Below are positions 18,785 through 27,076 of a DNA stretch of 47,381 bases, piece after piece. Position 1 is the stretch's first letter; each line of letters opens with the position of its first letter. The notes beneath the pieces are model-generated. The model was given only the letters and a program-made list of their open reading frames with translations, ran no database searches and was not told the origin of the DNA. This DNA is from Gemmatimonadota bacterium (GTDB lineage Bacteria > Gemmatimonadota > Gemmatimonadetes > Longimicrobiales > Gaopeijiaceae), in assembly GCA_016873995.1 (NCBI GenBank), contig VGVR01000025.1:1-47381 (forward strand). Reading direction: 5' to 3'. The position numbers and the translations under genes are program-made.

Positions 18785-19115
18785 CTACCGCGGTGCCCGC
18801 TGTCTAAGCTCCTCGAAGAAGTTCTGCACGAGCACGAGTCTGGGCGTCTCGTCGTCGGACGTGTCGCCGAACGTCAGTGACCGCCCCATGAGGAAGCGCG
18901 ACGGCGGCCAGCTCCGGCTTGAGCACCTTGAGTGCGACTTTCCGGTTGTGCCGGACGTCCCGGGCCAGGTACACGGTCGGCATGCCGCCCTACCCGAGCT
19001 CCCGCTCGATGGCGTAGCGGCCGGTCAGGGCGGCGTTCAGGCGTTCGGCGGGCGTGGGAGTCACGGGCAGCGCGGCACCGGTCGGATTACGTAGGCAGTC
19101 ACAAGGGCGCAACAT
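18785..19115 (-). pseudogene. Ser/Thr protein kinase scar: N-terminal glycine loop joined to C-terminal tail
   Basis: Read on the minus strand from the ATG at 19115, the frame reaches AALTGRYAIERELG, then a TAG, then GGMPTVYLARDVRHNRKVAL and KVLKPELAAV. This is the N-lobe start of a PknB-type kinase, with the stop inside the glycine-rich loop. Near 18905 the kinase sequence ends. In another frame it continues GRSLTFGDTSDDETPRLVLV and then QNFFEELRQRAPR before TAG at 18785, which looks like the tail of the long WD40-like receptor kinases of Gemmatimonadota. Hundreds of codons between are missing. It is a gene remnant with an internal deletion and a nonsense mutation. Confidence 0.75.
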
Positions 19116-19501
19116 CAGCCGGTGGACGGGCGACGGCAAGGCTGGGTCGGAGCGCGGCACCTACCTACGTCACCTCATCCACCGCGGTCCGACACACCAG
19201 TCGGGACAGTCTCTACCGCGAGCATGCTGCGAGTGGCTGACCTACGCTCGAAGCCCTGGCTCGCGACGAGCGTCCGGAGCGGCGTAGGGAGAAGACGAAG
19301 ACGGCAGTCAGGGCTGGGCGCATGGGCGCGACCTCCCCGGACCAAGCCGGCCCGCCCCACCCCGCGGGCGCGAGAATCGGCGTCGGGCAGGCATTGCCCG
19401 CGCCCATCCGCGGGACGGCGCGCCCACCTCGAACCTGTCGCTCGACCTTCGCCTACCCTAGAATCGACCTCACCACGCCTCGAGCCAACAAAGGAGCGCG
19501 G
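19116..19501. other. 386-base non-coding stretch
   Basis: No convincing coding sequence is seen on either strand between the kinase scar and the gene at 19502. It may contain further degraded kinase-upstream DNA and the promoter of the next operon. AAAGGAG near 19489-19496 is the ribosome binding site of the following gene. Nothing else stands out. Confidence 0.4.
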
Positions 19502-20239
19502 ATGATCATGCCGGAGGGAATGCGTCTTGGGATCGTCGCCGGCGTCCTCGCGTTTGTCGCGTCGCCCGCCGTCGTTTCCGCCCAGGTGGACGATCTGGAG
19601 CCGGCCGACGTTCCCGACCTGGTCGGCGTCTGGGACGGCGGGGCACGCATACGCCCGATCAACGGGCCGAACCAACCGTGGACGCGCGAGAACTTCCCGG
19701 TGCTGAACGAGCGGGGCCTGGCCTTCCAGTCCATCTTCGACGAGGCGATCGCACCGAAGTACGACTGCGTCGCGTCGTCCTCCCCCGCCCTCCAGTACGA
19801 TCCGTACTCGATGGAGGTCGTGCAGTGGCCCGACCGGGTGCTCCTCCGCTACGAGAAAGACGATGTGCTCCGCACCGTCTGGCTGGACGGACGCGAGCCA
19901 CCGGTGAACGAATACACGCTCCAAGGCTTCTCGGTGGGCCACTACGAGGACGGAGCACTGATCGTCGAAACCACGCAGTTCCTCTTCGACATCACCGGCT
20001 TCGACGACTACAACGGCATCCCGTCCTCGCAGTTGAAGCACGTTACCGAGCGCTATTGGCGCGAGGGCGACGAGCTGCGCATGACGATCACCGTCGAGGA
20101 CCCGCTCTTCCTGCGGCAGCCCGCGTCGTACACGACGCGCTGGGTACGCATGCCCGCCGGGTACAAGCTGGGAACGTTCGGGTGCGACGCCTACGACGCG
20201 CGCCGCGCCGTGCGGTTCATGGTTCCGCGATACAACTGA
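19502..20239 (+). CDS. Secreted hypothetical protein paired with DUF6152 protein
   Basis: The 245-residue product has a signal peptide (LGIVAGVLAFVASPAVVSAQ) and a mature part rich in beta strands and aromatics: VGVWDGGARIRP, NEYTLQGFSVGHYEDGALIV, ETTQFLFDITGFDDYNGIPS, VTERYWREGDELRMTITVED. Similar proteins occur next to DUF6152 genes in Acidobacteriota and Gemmatimonadota. The repeated strands and 'VTERYWREGDELRMTITVED' suggest a small periplasmic beta-sandwich or lipocalin-like fold, but no enzyme motif is recognised. The start is set by AAAGGAG. It lies 36 bases before the DUF6152 gene, so the two are probably one operon. Confidence 0.75.
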   Translation: MIMPEGMRLGIVAGVLAFVASPAVVSAQVDDLEPADVPDLVGVWDGGARIRPINGPNQPWTRENFPVLNERGLAFQSIFDEAIAPKYDCVASSSPALQYDPYSMEVVQWPDRVLLRYEKDDVLRTVWLDGREPPVNEYTLQGFSVGHYEDGALIVETTQFLFDITGFDDYNGIPSSQLKHVTERYWREGDELRMTITVEDPLFLRQPASYTTRWVRMPAGYKLGTFGCDAYDARRAVRFMVPRYN

Positions 20240-20275
20240 GAATCGATTCTACCGAGAATAGATGGAGGCAGACTC

Positions 20276-20665
20276 ATGAAGAGACTTCTCTGGATCGCCG
20301 CGGTCGCAACCGTGGCCGTGGTTGTGCTCGTCGTCGCCAAGCAACCCGCATCGGCGCACCACAGCTCCGCGCCCTTCTACGACGACACCAAGAGGGTGGA
20401 GGCAGTCGGTGAGGTGGTCCGGTTCGTCTTCCGGAATCCACACTCGTTCCTCTTCATCAGCGCCCCGAACGCGAGCGGTGACGTGGTCGAGTGGGAGATC
20501 GAAATGGGCGCGGCAGTGAGCATGCGCCGGACCGGCTGGACGCCCGAGACCATCCGGGCGGGAGACCCCATCAAAGCGGTCGGGCAGCCCTCACGCGCGC
20601 CGGGCACCTATGGCATGTGCTGCGCGCAGATCACGCGCCCGGACGGGAGTCCGATTCGGCCGTAG
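20276..20665 (+). CDS. DUF6152 family secreted protein
   Basis: The 129-residue protein has a signal peptide (about residues 1-27) and a mature N-terminus that begins with the family's His pair (AHHSSAPFYDDTKRVEAVGE). It continues with VVRFVFRNPHSFLFI and WEIEMGAAVSMRRTGWTPET, a pattern of the small beta-barrel-like DUF6152 family. The His-His near the mature N-terminus could bind a metal, but the family's function is unknown. AGATGGAGG precedes the ATG. The 3' end overlaps the convergent cytochrome gene by 35 bases. Confidence 0.85.
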   Translation: MKRLLWIAAVATVAVVVLVVAKQPASAHHSSAPFYDDTKRVEAVGEVVRFVFRNPHSFLFISAPNASGDVVEWEIEMGAAVSMRRTGWTPETIRAGDPIKAVGQPSRAPGTYGMCCAQITRPDGSPIRP

Positions 20666-21245
20666 AGTCCGCGAGGCTCGGGTACCAGAACGTGGTGTGG
20701 CAGTTCTCGCACGCCAAGTCCAACCCGTCCCCCGCGACCAAGAGCGCTTCGACGTCCTGACGGTCGACCGCGTCGAGCACCGTGAGCGCGCTCGCGTGTA
20801 GGCCGCTCACGAACTGCGTCCACGCGCCTGGGTTGCCGGCGCGAAGCGCCTCGATTTGCTCGGGCTCGAGGTCGACTCCCGGCAAGTCCGACCGAGACCC
20901 CTCCGCGGCGATGCGCCGGCCAGGCATCAACAGCAGGTTGGTGGATTCGACCAGCGCGATGGCGCTGCGCCGGAGCGCCGCCCAGTCCTCCTCGGTCGAG
21001 GGCGCGTGCTCCGTGACCCCCGCAGCCGTCACCTCAGTGACGACCGCGTCCCAGACCGCGTCGGCAGGAGGATCGACCAGCGAGCGCATGATGTCCTCGA
21101 CGGTCGCCGTGATCTGATAGGGAGGCGCCGCCGCCTCCGCGTCGCCCCGAGGCGCGGGCTCGATCCGGCACGCGCCCGCGTAGGCGACCACAGATGCAGC
21201 GGTCAATGCCCGCGCAGCCCTTCGAATCTCCACGCGTTCCTCCAT
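20631..21245 (-). CDS. Cytochrome c'-like lipoprotein with C-terminal haem motif
   Basis: The 204-residue protein starts with a lipoprotein-type signal (ARALTAASVVAYAGAC, Cys26). The rest is mostly helical, with a single haem-binding motif CENCH near the C-terminus followed by TTFWYPSL. A C-terminal CxxCH in a helical bundle is the layout of class II cytochromes (c' type), where haem sits in a four-helix bundle. A role as a periplasmic electron carrier or gas-binding protein is inferred. The start was chosen at 21245 because it places the signal directly at the N-terminus; an ATG at 21287 would add 14 residues. Confidence 0.75.
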   Translation of the reverse strand: MEERVEIRRAARALTAASVVAYAGACRIEPAPRGDAEAAAPPYQITATVEDIMRSLVDPPADAVWDAVVTEVTAAGVTEHAPSTEEDWAALRRSAIALVESTNLLLMPGRRIAAEGSRSDLPGVDLEPEQIEALRAGNPGAWTQFVSGLHASALTVLDAVDRQDVEALLVAGDGLDLACENCHTTFWYPSLADSTAESDSRPGA

Positions 21246-21440
21246 CGTCGTCCGGTACCCGCCGTGGCTTGGTTGTACCACAGCCAAGGACGCGGCGCAA
21301 ACTCGGCACCGTCCGACACCGCCGCGCCGGCCGCCCAGTGTCCCGAATCGGAGGTTCGCCTTTCTTCGGGGCTCTCGGACTCAGGACCCTGCTCCTCCCG
21401 GTTGCTGGCCCCGCGAGCCCTGCTCTACCTTGCGCCCCCG

Positions 21441-21480
21441 AGTCAACGGGGTGTTTGGATAGTCAACAGGGTGTTTGGAT
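21441..21480 (+). repeat. 20-bp tandem direct repeat before a cytochrome gene
   Basis: AGTCAACGGGGTGTTTGGAT at 21441-21460 is followed directly by a second copy at 21461-21480 with one difference (G to A). It ends 29 bases before the GTG start of the cytochrome gene. The spacing of 20 bp (about two helical turns) would suit a regulator binding two sites on one face, but it could also be a simple duplication. Confidence 0.6.
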
Positions 21481-21509
21481 CACCAGCCCCTGAGGAGGAG
21501 TGCGCGACA

Positions 21510-22711
21510 GTGCGTCCGCTCGGAGTCGCAGGCCTGTGCGCGATGTCGTTCGTCGCGGGCGTCTTGCTGAAGGGACTGTACGATCAGCGCAGCGTCGCGA
21601 ACGGGGACGTCACCTCCGCTGCCGAATCCGAGTCATTGCTGGCCCCACCGACGGACCTCCCACGCGCCGTCGACTTCGCCAACCAGCCCCTCTGGGCCTA
21701 CGGCTTCCTCGAGCCACCCAAGCCGGGTGAGGTGGCGTCGCCCCAGGCGCTACCGACGCGCAACCTGCGGACCAACGAAGATCCGGCGGAGCAGACGCGG
21801 CCTCGACAGCTTCCCGGAAGCTCGGCATCGTACTCGCTGGTGGATATCCGCGATGCCAGCAACGTCGCAGACTGGTACCCTGAGGATCACCCTCCCATGC
21901 CGGACATCATCCGGTCGGGTCCGGCCGGCGCTGGACCGGCGCGGCGGGGGTGCGGCTTCTGTCATCTGCCGAACGGAATGGGTCGCCCCGAGAACGCGCC
22001 CGTGGCCGCCCTCTCTCGGGGCTACTTCGTCCAGCAGCTTCGCGACTTCAGTGCGGGGGTGCGCCGCAGCGCAGACCCCCGGAAACCGAACACGAACACG
22101 ATGATCGACTTGGCGCGGGCCATGACCGACGAGGAAATGCAGCAGGCCGCCGACTATTCGCCGCGATCGAGTGGAAGCCCCGGGTCACGGTGATCGAGTC
22201 GGATCTGGTGCCCAAGACGCGGATCGTCGGGAACCTGTTCATCGCTACCGAGGCCGAGAGGACCGAGCCCATCGCCGGTCGCATCATCGAGGTGGCCGAG
22301 GACGAGTCGCGCTCGGAGACCCTGCGCGACCAGCGTGCCGGCTTCATTGCTTACGTGCCGCCGGGCAGCCTGGCGCGGGGCCGAGCCCTGGTCACGCTGG
22401 GCGGCGCCACGATCGTCGACGACGAGATCGTGCCGGGCAACACAACGGCGTGCGCGGCCTGTCACGCGCCCGACCTGCTGGGTGTGGGCGACGTGCCGCC
22501 CATCGCCGGGCGGTCGCCGAGCTACCTGGCCCGGCAGCTGTTCGACATCCAGTCGGGCATGCGGCGAGGACCTGCGGCGGAGTTGATGAAGCCGGTCGTG
22601 GCCCGACTGACCGCCGACGACATCACGGCCATCTCTGCGTACGTCGGGTCGAAGTTTCCGCCCGATCCGGCAGACGTCGAGGCTGCTCGGCCCCTCCGCG
22701 GCGTGCGCTAG
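21510..22711 (+). pseudogene. Di-haem cytochrome c gene with a one-base frameshift
   Basis: The GTG at 21510 has GAGGAGGAG upstream and starts a membrane anchor (LGVAGLCAMSFVAGVLLKGL). The first half carries haem motif CGFCH and runs to EEMQQAADY at about 22159, after which this frame ends at 22193. The next frame continues the same protein (FAAIEWKPRVTVIESDLVPK, then haem motif CAACH and DITAISAYVGSKFPPDP) to 22711. One missing T in GACTATTCGCC explains the break (expected GAC TAT TTC GCC). The repaired product has about 400 residues and two cytochrome c domains; it would be a membrane-anchored periplasmic electron carrier. It may be an assembly error. Confidence 0.75.
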
Positions 22712-22817
22712 CCGAGTAGCATCGGTCGCAACACTTCTCCGGGGCGCGCTGTCATGGGGCGATGGCCCGGTGAGAGGACCCGAGCCCGAATCCCACGACC
22801 GCCGAATCGACTAAAAT

Positions 22818-25082
22818 ATGCATCGAGTAGGAATCGATCTCACGTCAATTGCCCGCCGCGCGTGCATGGCCGCAGCAAGCACGCTCTCGATGCTCGTTCT
22901 GTTGGCCGTGCCTGCCACCGGCCAGTCGGCAGGCTCCGGTGCAGCGACGGGAGTGCGGAACGGTACCGCGGCGCGAGTGGACGCGAGCCCCACCATCGAC
23001 GGCCGCCTCGACGAGGCTCAGTGGGCCACCGCCGATCCGTTGACCGGTTTCGTGCAGTACGAGCCTGGTGAGGGCACTCCCGCTACGGAGCGCACGGAAG
23101 TCCGAATCCTGATGGACGACGAGGCTCTCTACATCGGTGCGTGGATGCTCGACCGCGATGCCGGGGGCATCATCGTCGGGGAGCGTCGGCGCGACGCTAA
23201 CCTCGGCGACTCTGACGCGTTCCTGGTCGTGCTGGACACCTACCTCGACCAGCAGACGGGCTTCGTCTTCGGCACGAATCCGGGCGCCATCGAATACGAC
23301 GGACAGGTCCGTGGCGAAGGCGGAGCGAACACGAGTTGGGACGGCAGTTGGACGGTGGCAACCTCACAGGACGCATCGGGCTGGTACGCCGAGATGCGGA
23401 TCCCTTTCTCGACGCTTCGCTACGGCGCCGGCGACCAGCAGACCTGGGGACTCAACCTCACGCGGTACATCCGCCGGAAGAACGAACAGGTGGTGTGGTC
23501 ACCCGTGGCGCGTCAATACAGCTTCTATCGACTCACCGAGGCCGGGCGCCTGGCCCAGGTACAGCCGCCTCCCCGCCGCATCACCACGGTCACTCCCTAC
23601 GCCCTGGGCGCCGCGAGTAGGGTTCCGCGCGTCGATCCGGACGTCGAGTACCCGTACGAGTTCGGGGCCGACGCGAAGATCGGCATCACGCAGAGCCTCG
23701 CCCTCGACCTCACCGTGAACACCGACTTCGCCCAGGTCGAAGTCGACGACCAGCAAGTCGATCTCACGCGCTTCAGCCTCTTCTTCCCCGAGAAGCGTCC
23801 GTTCTTCCTGGAGAACGCCGACCTCTTCGCGGTCGGACTCGACTTCCTCCCGGGTCGCACGAGCGGCCGCACGGCGCTCTTCCACAGTCGGCGCATCGGC
23901 GTGCAGAGCGGCGACCAGGTTCCGATTCAGTGGGGAAGCCGCTTGAGCGGCAGGGCAGCCGGTATGTCCGTGGGCGCGCTCTACATGCGAACGGAAGGTT
24001 TGACGGGGCTGCAAGACCCTACCGAGTGGACCTTGGCTCGCGTGGCGCGTGAGCTACCCAACCGCTCGCGTGTGGGCGTCATCTATACGTCTCGTGCCTC
24101 GACGACCACGTCCGACTTCGGTCGCACGTACGGTGCAGACGCGCGCGTCGGCATCGGGGAGCACTGGACGTTCTCGATGCTCGGGGGCTTCACGGAGCAA
24201 CCGGGCATCACAGACAGCCGGCACATCCTGAGCGCCGTCGGCGAGTATCTCACGCGCAGCTGGTACCTCCGGACCTACCACGACCGCGTGGGCTGGAACT
24301 TCGACCCACAGATGGGCTTCATTCCCTACCGGGGCTTCAACGAGAGCAGTATGCGCGTCGAGCGCATGGAGCGCCCCCGTGAGCGCTCCTGGTGGCGGGA
24401 GTTCCGAACGCACGTGCGGCGCACCTGGTCGTACGACCTCTCGGGCTTCAAGGAGCTCGAGTTCCGCCACCTCCACTCGAATCTCAACTTCGAGGACGGC
24501 AGCCAGCTCTCGCCGGCCGTGCAGTGGGTCGAGGAGGGGCTGCGCGTCCCCTTCCGGATTCGGGGAACGTCCATCGTCGTGCCGGCCGGGAGCTACAAGG
24601 GCTGGAACACGTACGGGAACTTCCGCACGAACCCCGCGGCACGCGTCTCCTTCAACGGGCGCTGGGACATGGGCATGTACCTCAGCGGAAACCGCTGGGG
24701 CGGGCAGCTCGGCGTCGCGTACCGGCACGGCGACGTGCTCACCTCCAGCGTGAGCGTCTCGCACAACCGCATTCGTCTCCCTCAAGGGGACTACAACACC
24801 ACGCTCACGCGGGTGGGCGCTCGCTACGGCTTCTCGCCGGACATCTTCCTCGAGGGCCTGGTCCAGTACAGCGACCAGAGCCGCATCTGGTCAGGAAACG
24901 TCCGCTTCGGATGGCTCGACACGGCTGGAACCGGGCTGTTCATCGTGTACAACGAGCGGCTCGAGATAGACGCCGTAGGAGTCCGAGGCATCCTGCCCGG
25001 TGACGCGCTCGCGCCCTCCGAGCGGACCTTCGCGATCAAGTACACCAAGCAGCTCGACCTCTCGGAGCTCACGCCCTTCTGA
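22818..25082 (+). CDS. CBM9-like/DUF5916 outer-membrane protein, copy 1
   Basis: The 754-residue protein has a signal peptide (cleavage near PATGQ, residue 36), a CBM9/DOMON-like beta-sandwich (about 50-225; SPTIDGRLDEAQWATADPLT, DEALYIGAWMLDRDAG) and a DUF5916 barrel to the end. The conserved DUF5916 core is present (NTDFAQVEVDDQQVDLTRFS and FFPEKRPFFLENADLF), and the last residue is Phe, as in outer-membrane proteins. The family is thought to form beta-barrels with an extracellular or periplasmic ligand-binding domain; transport is not proven. The start ATG is preceded by an A/T-rich stretch (CTAAAAT). It is followed by a strong hairpin. Confidence 0.88.
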   Translation: MHRVGIDLTSIARRACMAAASTLSMLVLLAVPATGQSAGSGAATGVRNGTAARVDASPTIDGRLDEAQWATADPLTGFVQYEPGEGTPATERTEVRILMDDEALYIGAWMLDRDAGGIIVGERRRDANLGDSDAFLVVLDTYLDQQTGFVFGTNPGAIEYDGQVRGEGGANTSWDGSWTVATSQDASGWYAEMRIPFSTLRYGAGDQQTWGLNLTRYIRRKNEQVVWSPVARQYSFYRLTEAGRLAQVQPPPRRITTVTPYALGAASRVPRVDPDVEYPYEFGADAKIGITQSLALDLTVNTDFAQVEVDDQQVDLTRFSLFFPEKRPFFLENADLFAVGLDFLPGRTSGRTALFHSRRIGVQSGDQVPIQWGSRLSGRAAGMSVGALYMRTEGLTGLQDPTEWTLARVARELPNRSRVGVIYTSRASTTTSDFGRTYGADARVGIGEHWTFSMLGGFTEQPGITDSRHILSAVGEYLTRSWYLRTYHDRVGWNFDPQMGFIPYRGFNESSMRVERMERPRERSWWREFRTHVRRTWSYDLSGFKELEFRHLHSNLNFEDGSQLSPAVQWVEEGLRVPFRIRGTSIVVPAGSYKGWNTYGNFRTNPAARVSFNGRWDMGMYLSGNRWGGQLGVAYRHGDVLTSSVSVSHNRIRLPQGDYNTTLTRVGARYGFSPDIFLEGLVQYSDQSRIWSGNVRFGWLDTAGTGLFIVYNERLEIDAVGVRGILPGDALAPSERTFAIKYTKQLDLSELTPF

Positions 25083-25090
25083 CGCAGCGA

Positions 25091-25118
25091 GGGGCGACGC
25101 CCGACAGGGCGTCGCCCC
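25091..25118. terminator. Hairpin between convergent genes
   Basis: A perfect 12-bp stem (GGGGCGACGCCC at 25091-25102, complement at 25107-25118) with a GACA loop starts 8 bases after the DUF5916 stop and lies before the end of the convergent VOC gene. Confidence 0.75.
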
Positions 25119-25167
25119 AGCTCTGCTCGGATCGAGCGAAGCGCGAGCCGAGATGTGGCCGGCGCGC

Positions 25168-25959
25168 TCAGCGCATGGTCGCAGCGCGCTGCACGATCTC
25201 GATGTTGACCTGGTTCGGTCCGTCGATGAAGAAGACGCGGATGGTCCCATTCACGAACGTGAGGTCGTTCGGACCGGACGACACGTTCACGCCCCTGCCC
25301 CGCAGCTCGGCGAGCTTCGTATCGGAGACGAGCGCCCTCCACCCCAGGTGGTCGATCGCACTCCCCACGCTCGGGAATACCTCGCCGCGCGTGACGAGCA
25401 GCCAGACGTTCCCGGGATAGAGGATACCGTCGAGGCGTCCGCGGAGCGGCGTGCGAACGCCACCGAACAATGTCTGATACTGCTGCAGCGTCTGCTCCGG
25501 ATCCGTGCTCCGCAGGTGGATGTGATGGAACCCCGGGTGATGCGGATCCTGGATGAGCTCGAGCCTCACGCCCCACGGGTCCACCACGAACGCCAGCGGG
25601 AAGAGCCCCTCGACGTCGCGTCTCGGCGACGTGACGCGCGCCCCGTCCGCCTCGAGCTCACGCAGCTTGGCGTCGAGATCGGCGAACGAGAAGCCGAGGT
25701 GGTCCACCGCCCCGCCTTCGGTCGGCCGGGCCTGAGCCTCCTGCCGGAAGATGAAGCGCGTGGTCCCCAGCAGCATACGCTCGTCCCGGCCGTCCACCTC
25801 CTCTCCCCCGAAGTGGCGGCGATACCAAGCAGCAGCGGCCGGAGGATCGGGGACAGCCATGTGCACGTGATCGTACATCATGGTCTCGGACTGCGCGCTC
25901 AGGGGCCCGCCCAGCGCGAGGAGCCCCAGAAGAGCGGCGAGCGATGTGCTGGGCCTCAT
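25168..25959 (-). CDS. Secreted two-module VOC superfamily protein
   Basis: The 263-residue product carries a signal peptide (LAALLGLLALGGPLSAQ) and two vicinal-oxygen-chelate modules. Module 1 shows His in YDHVHMAVPDP, His in VDHLGFSFADL and Glu in WGVRLELI. Module 2 shows FHHIHLRSTDPEQ, IDHLGWRALVSD and Glu in NQVNIEIV. The His/His/Glu pattern is complete in both, as in metal-dependent glyoxalases and dioxygenases. Export of this fold is uncommon. The ATG at 25959 puts the signal at the very N-terminus. It is the last gene of a minus-strand unit with an NmrA-like lipoprotein and an amidohydrolase. Substrate unknown. Confidence 0.82.
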   Translation of the reverse strand: MRPSTSLAALLGLLALGGPLSAQSETMMYDHVHMAVPDPPAAAAWYRRHFGGEEVDGRDERMLLGTTRFIFRQEAQARPTEGGAVDHLGFSFADLDAKLRELEADGARVTSPRRDVEGLFPLAFVVDPWGVRLELIQDPHHPGFHHIHLRSTDPEQTLQQYQTLFGGVRTPLRGRLDGILYPGNVWLLVTRGEVFPSVGSAIDHLGWRALVSDTKLAELRGRGVNVSSGPNDLTFVNGTIRVFFIDGPNQVNIEIVQRAATMR

Positions 25960-26105
25960 ATGCCCCCGTCGTATCGGTGTCAGGTGTGGACAGGTCCCCG
26001 GACCGCCCAACTGGCACTCGGGAACGCAGTGGATTCGCGCCAACATGCGCCGGGCGGCCCCGCTCGGCAACGTGTCCGCAGGCCGGCGTCTACCGGAGCT
26101 TCCGC

Positions 26106-27041
26106 TCAGCGCCCGCGCGCAGCCATGAGGGCGTCGCGGCTCGCTTCGAGCAGCTGGCGGGCCGTCGTCCCCGGGCGCCCGGTGAGGTCGGCCACGGCCG
26201 TCGACAACACCGTGCCCGACGGCGGAATCTCCGGGAGGCTGGCGATCTCATCGGGCGTGGCGTCGACGACTTCGATGTCGACCCCGGTGATCTCTGCCGC
26301 GAGCGCCGCAACGTCGCGCGTCCGAACCAGCTCGGGGCCCGTGATCTCGTAGACACGGTTCTCGTGCCCAGTCGTCGTGAGCACTGCCGCGGCAGCGGCA
26401 GCGCAGTCTTCCCGCGTGACGAACGCAGTCCCGGGATCGTTCGGATGCACGAGCACACGGCCCGTGGCGACCATTTGCGTGGCTTCGCCGATGATGCGAT
26501 CCGCATACCACTGGTTGCGTAGTGACGTCCAGGCGACGCCACTCTCGCGCAGGTCGGCTTCGGTGGCGCGGTGGTCCACCGCAATCGGGGAGGTGTTGTT
26601 CTCGGCGTCCACGAACGAGGTGTAGACGATGTGTTGCACCCCAGCCGCCACCGCCGCCTCGATCGCCGTGCGTTGCAGCGCCACCCGCTCCGCCGCGACA
26701 CGCGGGTTCGGGTTGCCACGCGTGTTGAGGCTTATGATCAATAGCTTGTCGCCACCCTCGTAGGCGGCCCGCAGGGACTCCGGCTCCGTGAAGTCGCCGA
26801 AGCGTGCGCTGGCACCCATCTCGGCGTAGCGCTCGAGCTCCTCGGGTGTCCGGCTCACCAGGATGAGGTCCGCATGCTCGACCCCTCGAGCGAGTAGCTC
26901 CTCGACGACGAGGCCTCCGAGCTGACCCGAGGCGCCGGACACGATGATGGTGGGCGCTCGATCCGACGTGCACGCCGAAACGGCGAGCATGGCTGCCGAA
27001 GCGAAGGCGAACGTCCGGGATGTCCTGGCTACCGGCATCAT
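26106..27041 (-). CDS. NmrA-like NAD(P)-binding protein with lipoprotein signal
   Basis: The 311-residue product is an atypical SDR of the NmrA/HSCARG type: the dinucleotide motif GASGQLGG (Gly36, Gly39, Gly42), LILVSRTPEEL, GDFTEPESLRAAY, VQHIVYTSFVDAE and the RNQWYAD segment. Before the Rossmann fold there is a signal with lipobox AVSAC (Cys24) and a charged TSDRAP linker, so it should be a membrane-anchored periplasmic lipoprotein. That is odd for a family that binds NAD(P)H in the cytoplasm. It lies 35 bases after the amidohydrolase gene. Either it is not exported, or it binds a different or no nucleotide. Confidence 0.82.
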   Translation of the reverse strand: MMPVARTSRTFAFASAAMLAVSACTSDRAPTIIVSGASGQLGGLVVEELLARGVEHADLILVSRTPEELERYAEMGASARFGDFTEPESLRAAYEGGDKLLIISLNTRGNPNPRVAAERVALQRTAIEAAVAAGVQHIVYTSFVDAENNTSPIAVDHRATEADLRESGVAWTSLRNQWYADRIIGEATQMVATGRVLVHPNDPGTAFVTREDCAAAAAAVLTTTGHENRVYEITGPELVRTRDVAALAAEITGVDIEVVDATPDEIASLPEIPPSGTVLSTAVADLTGRPGTTARQLLEASRDALMAARGR

Positions 27042-27076
27042 CTCATGTCCGTTGATGGGATGGCGTGACGCGTGCG

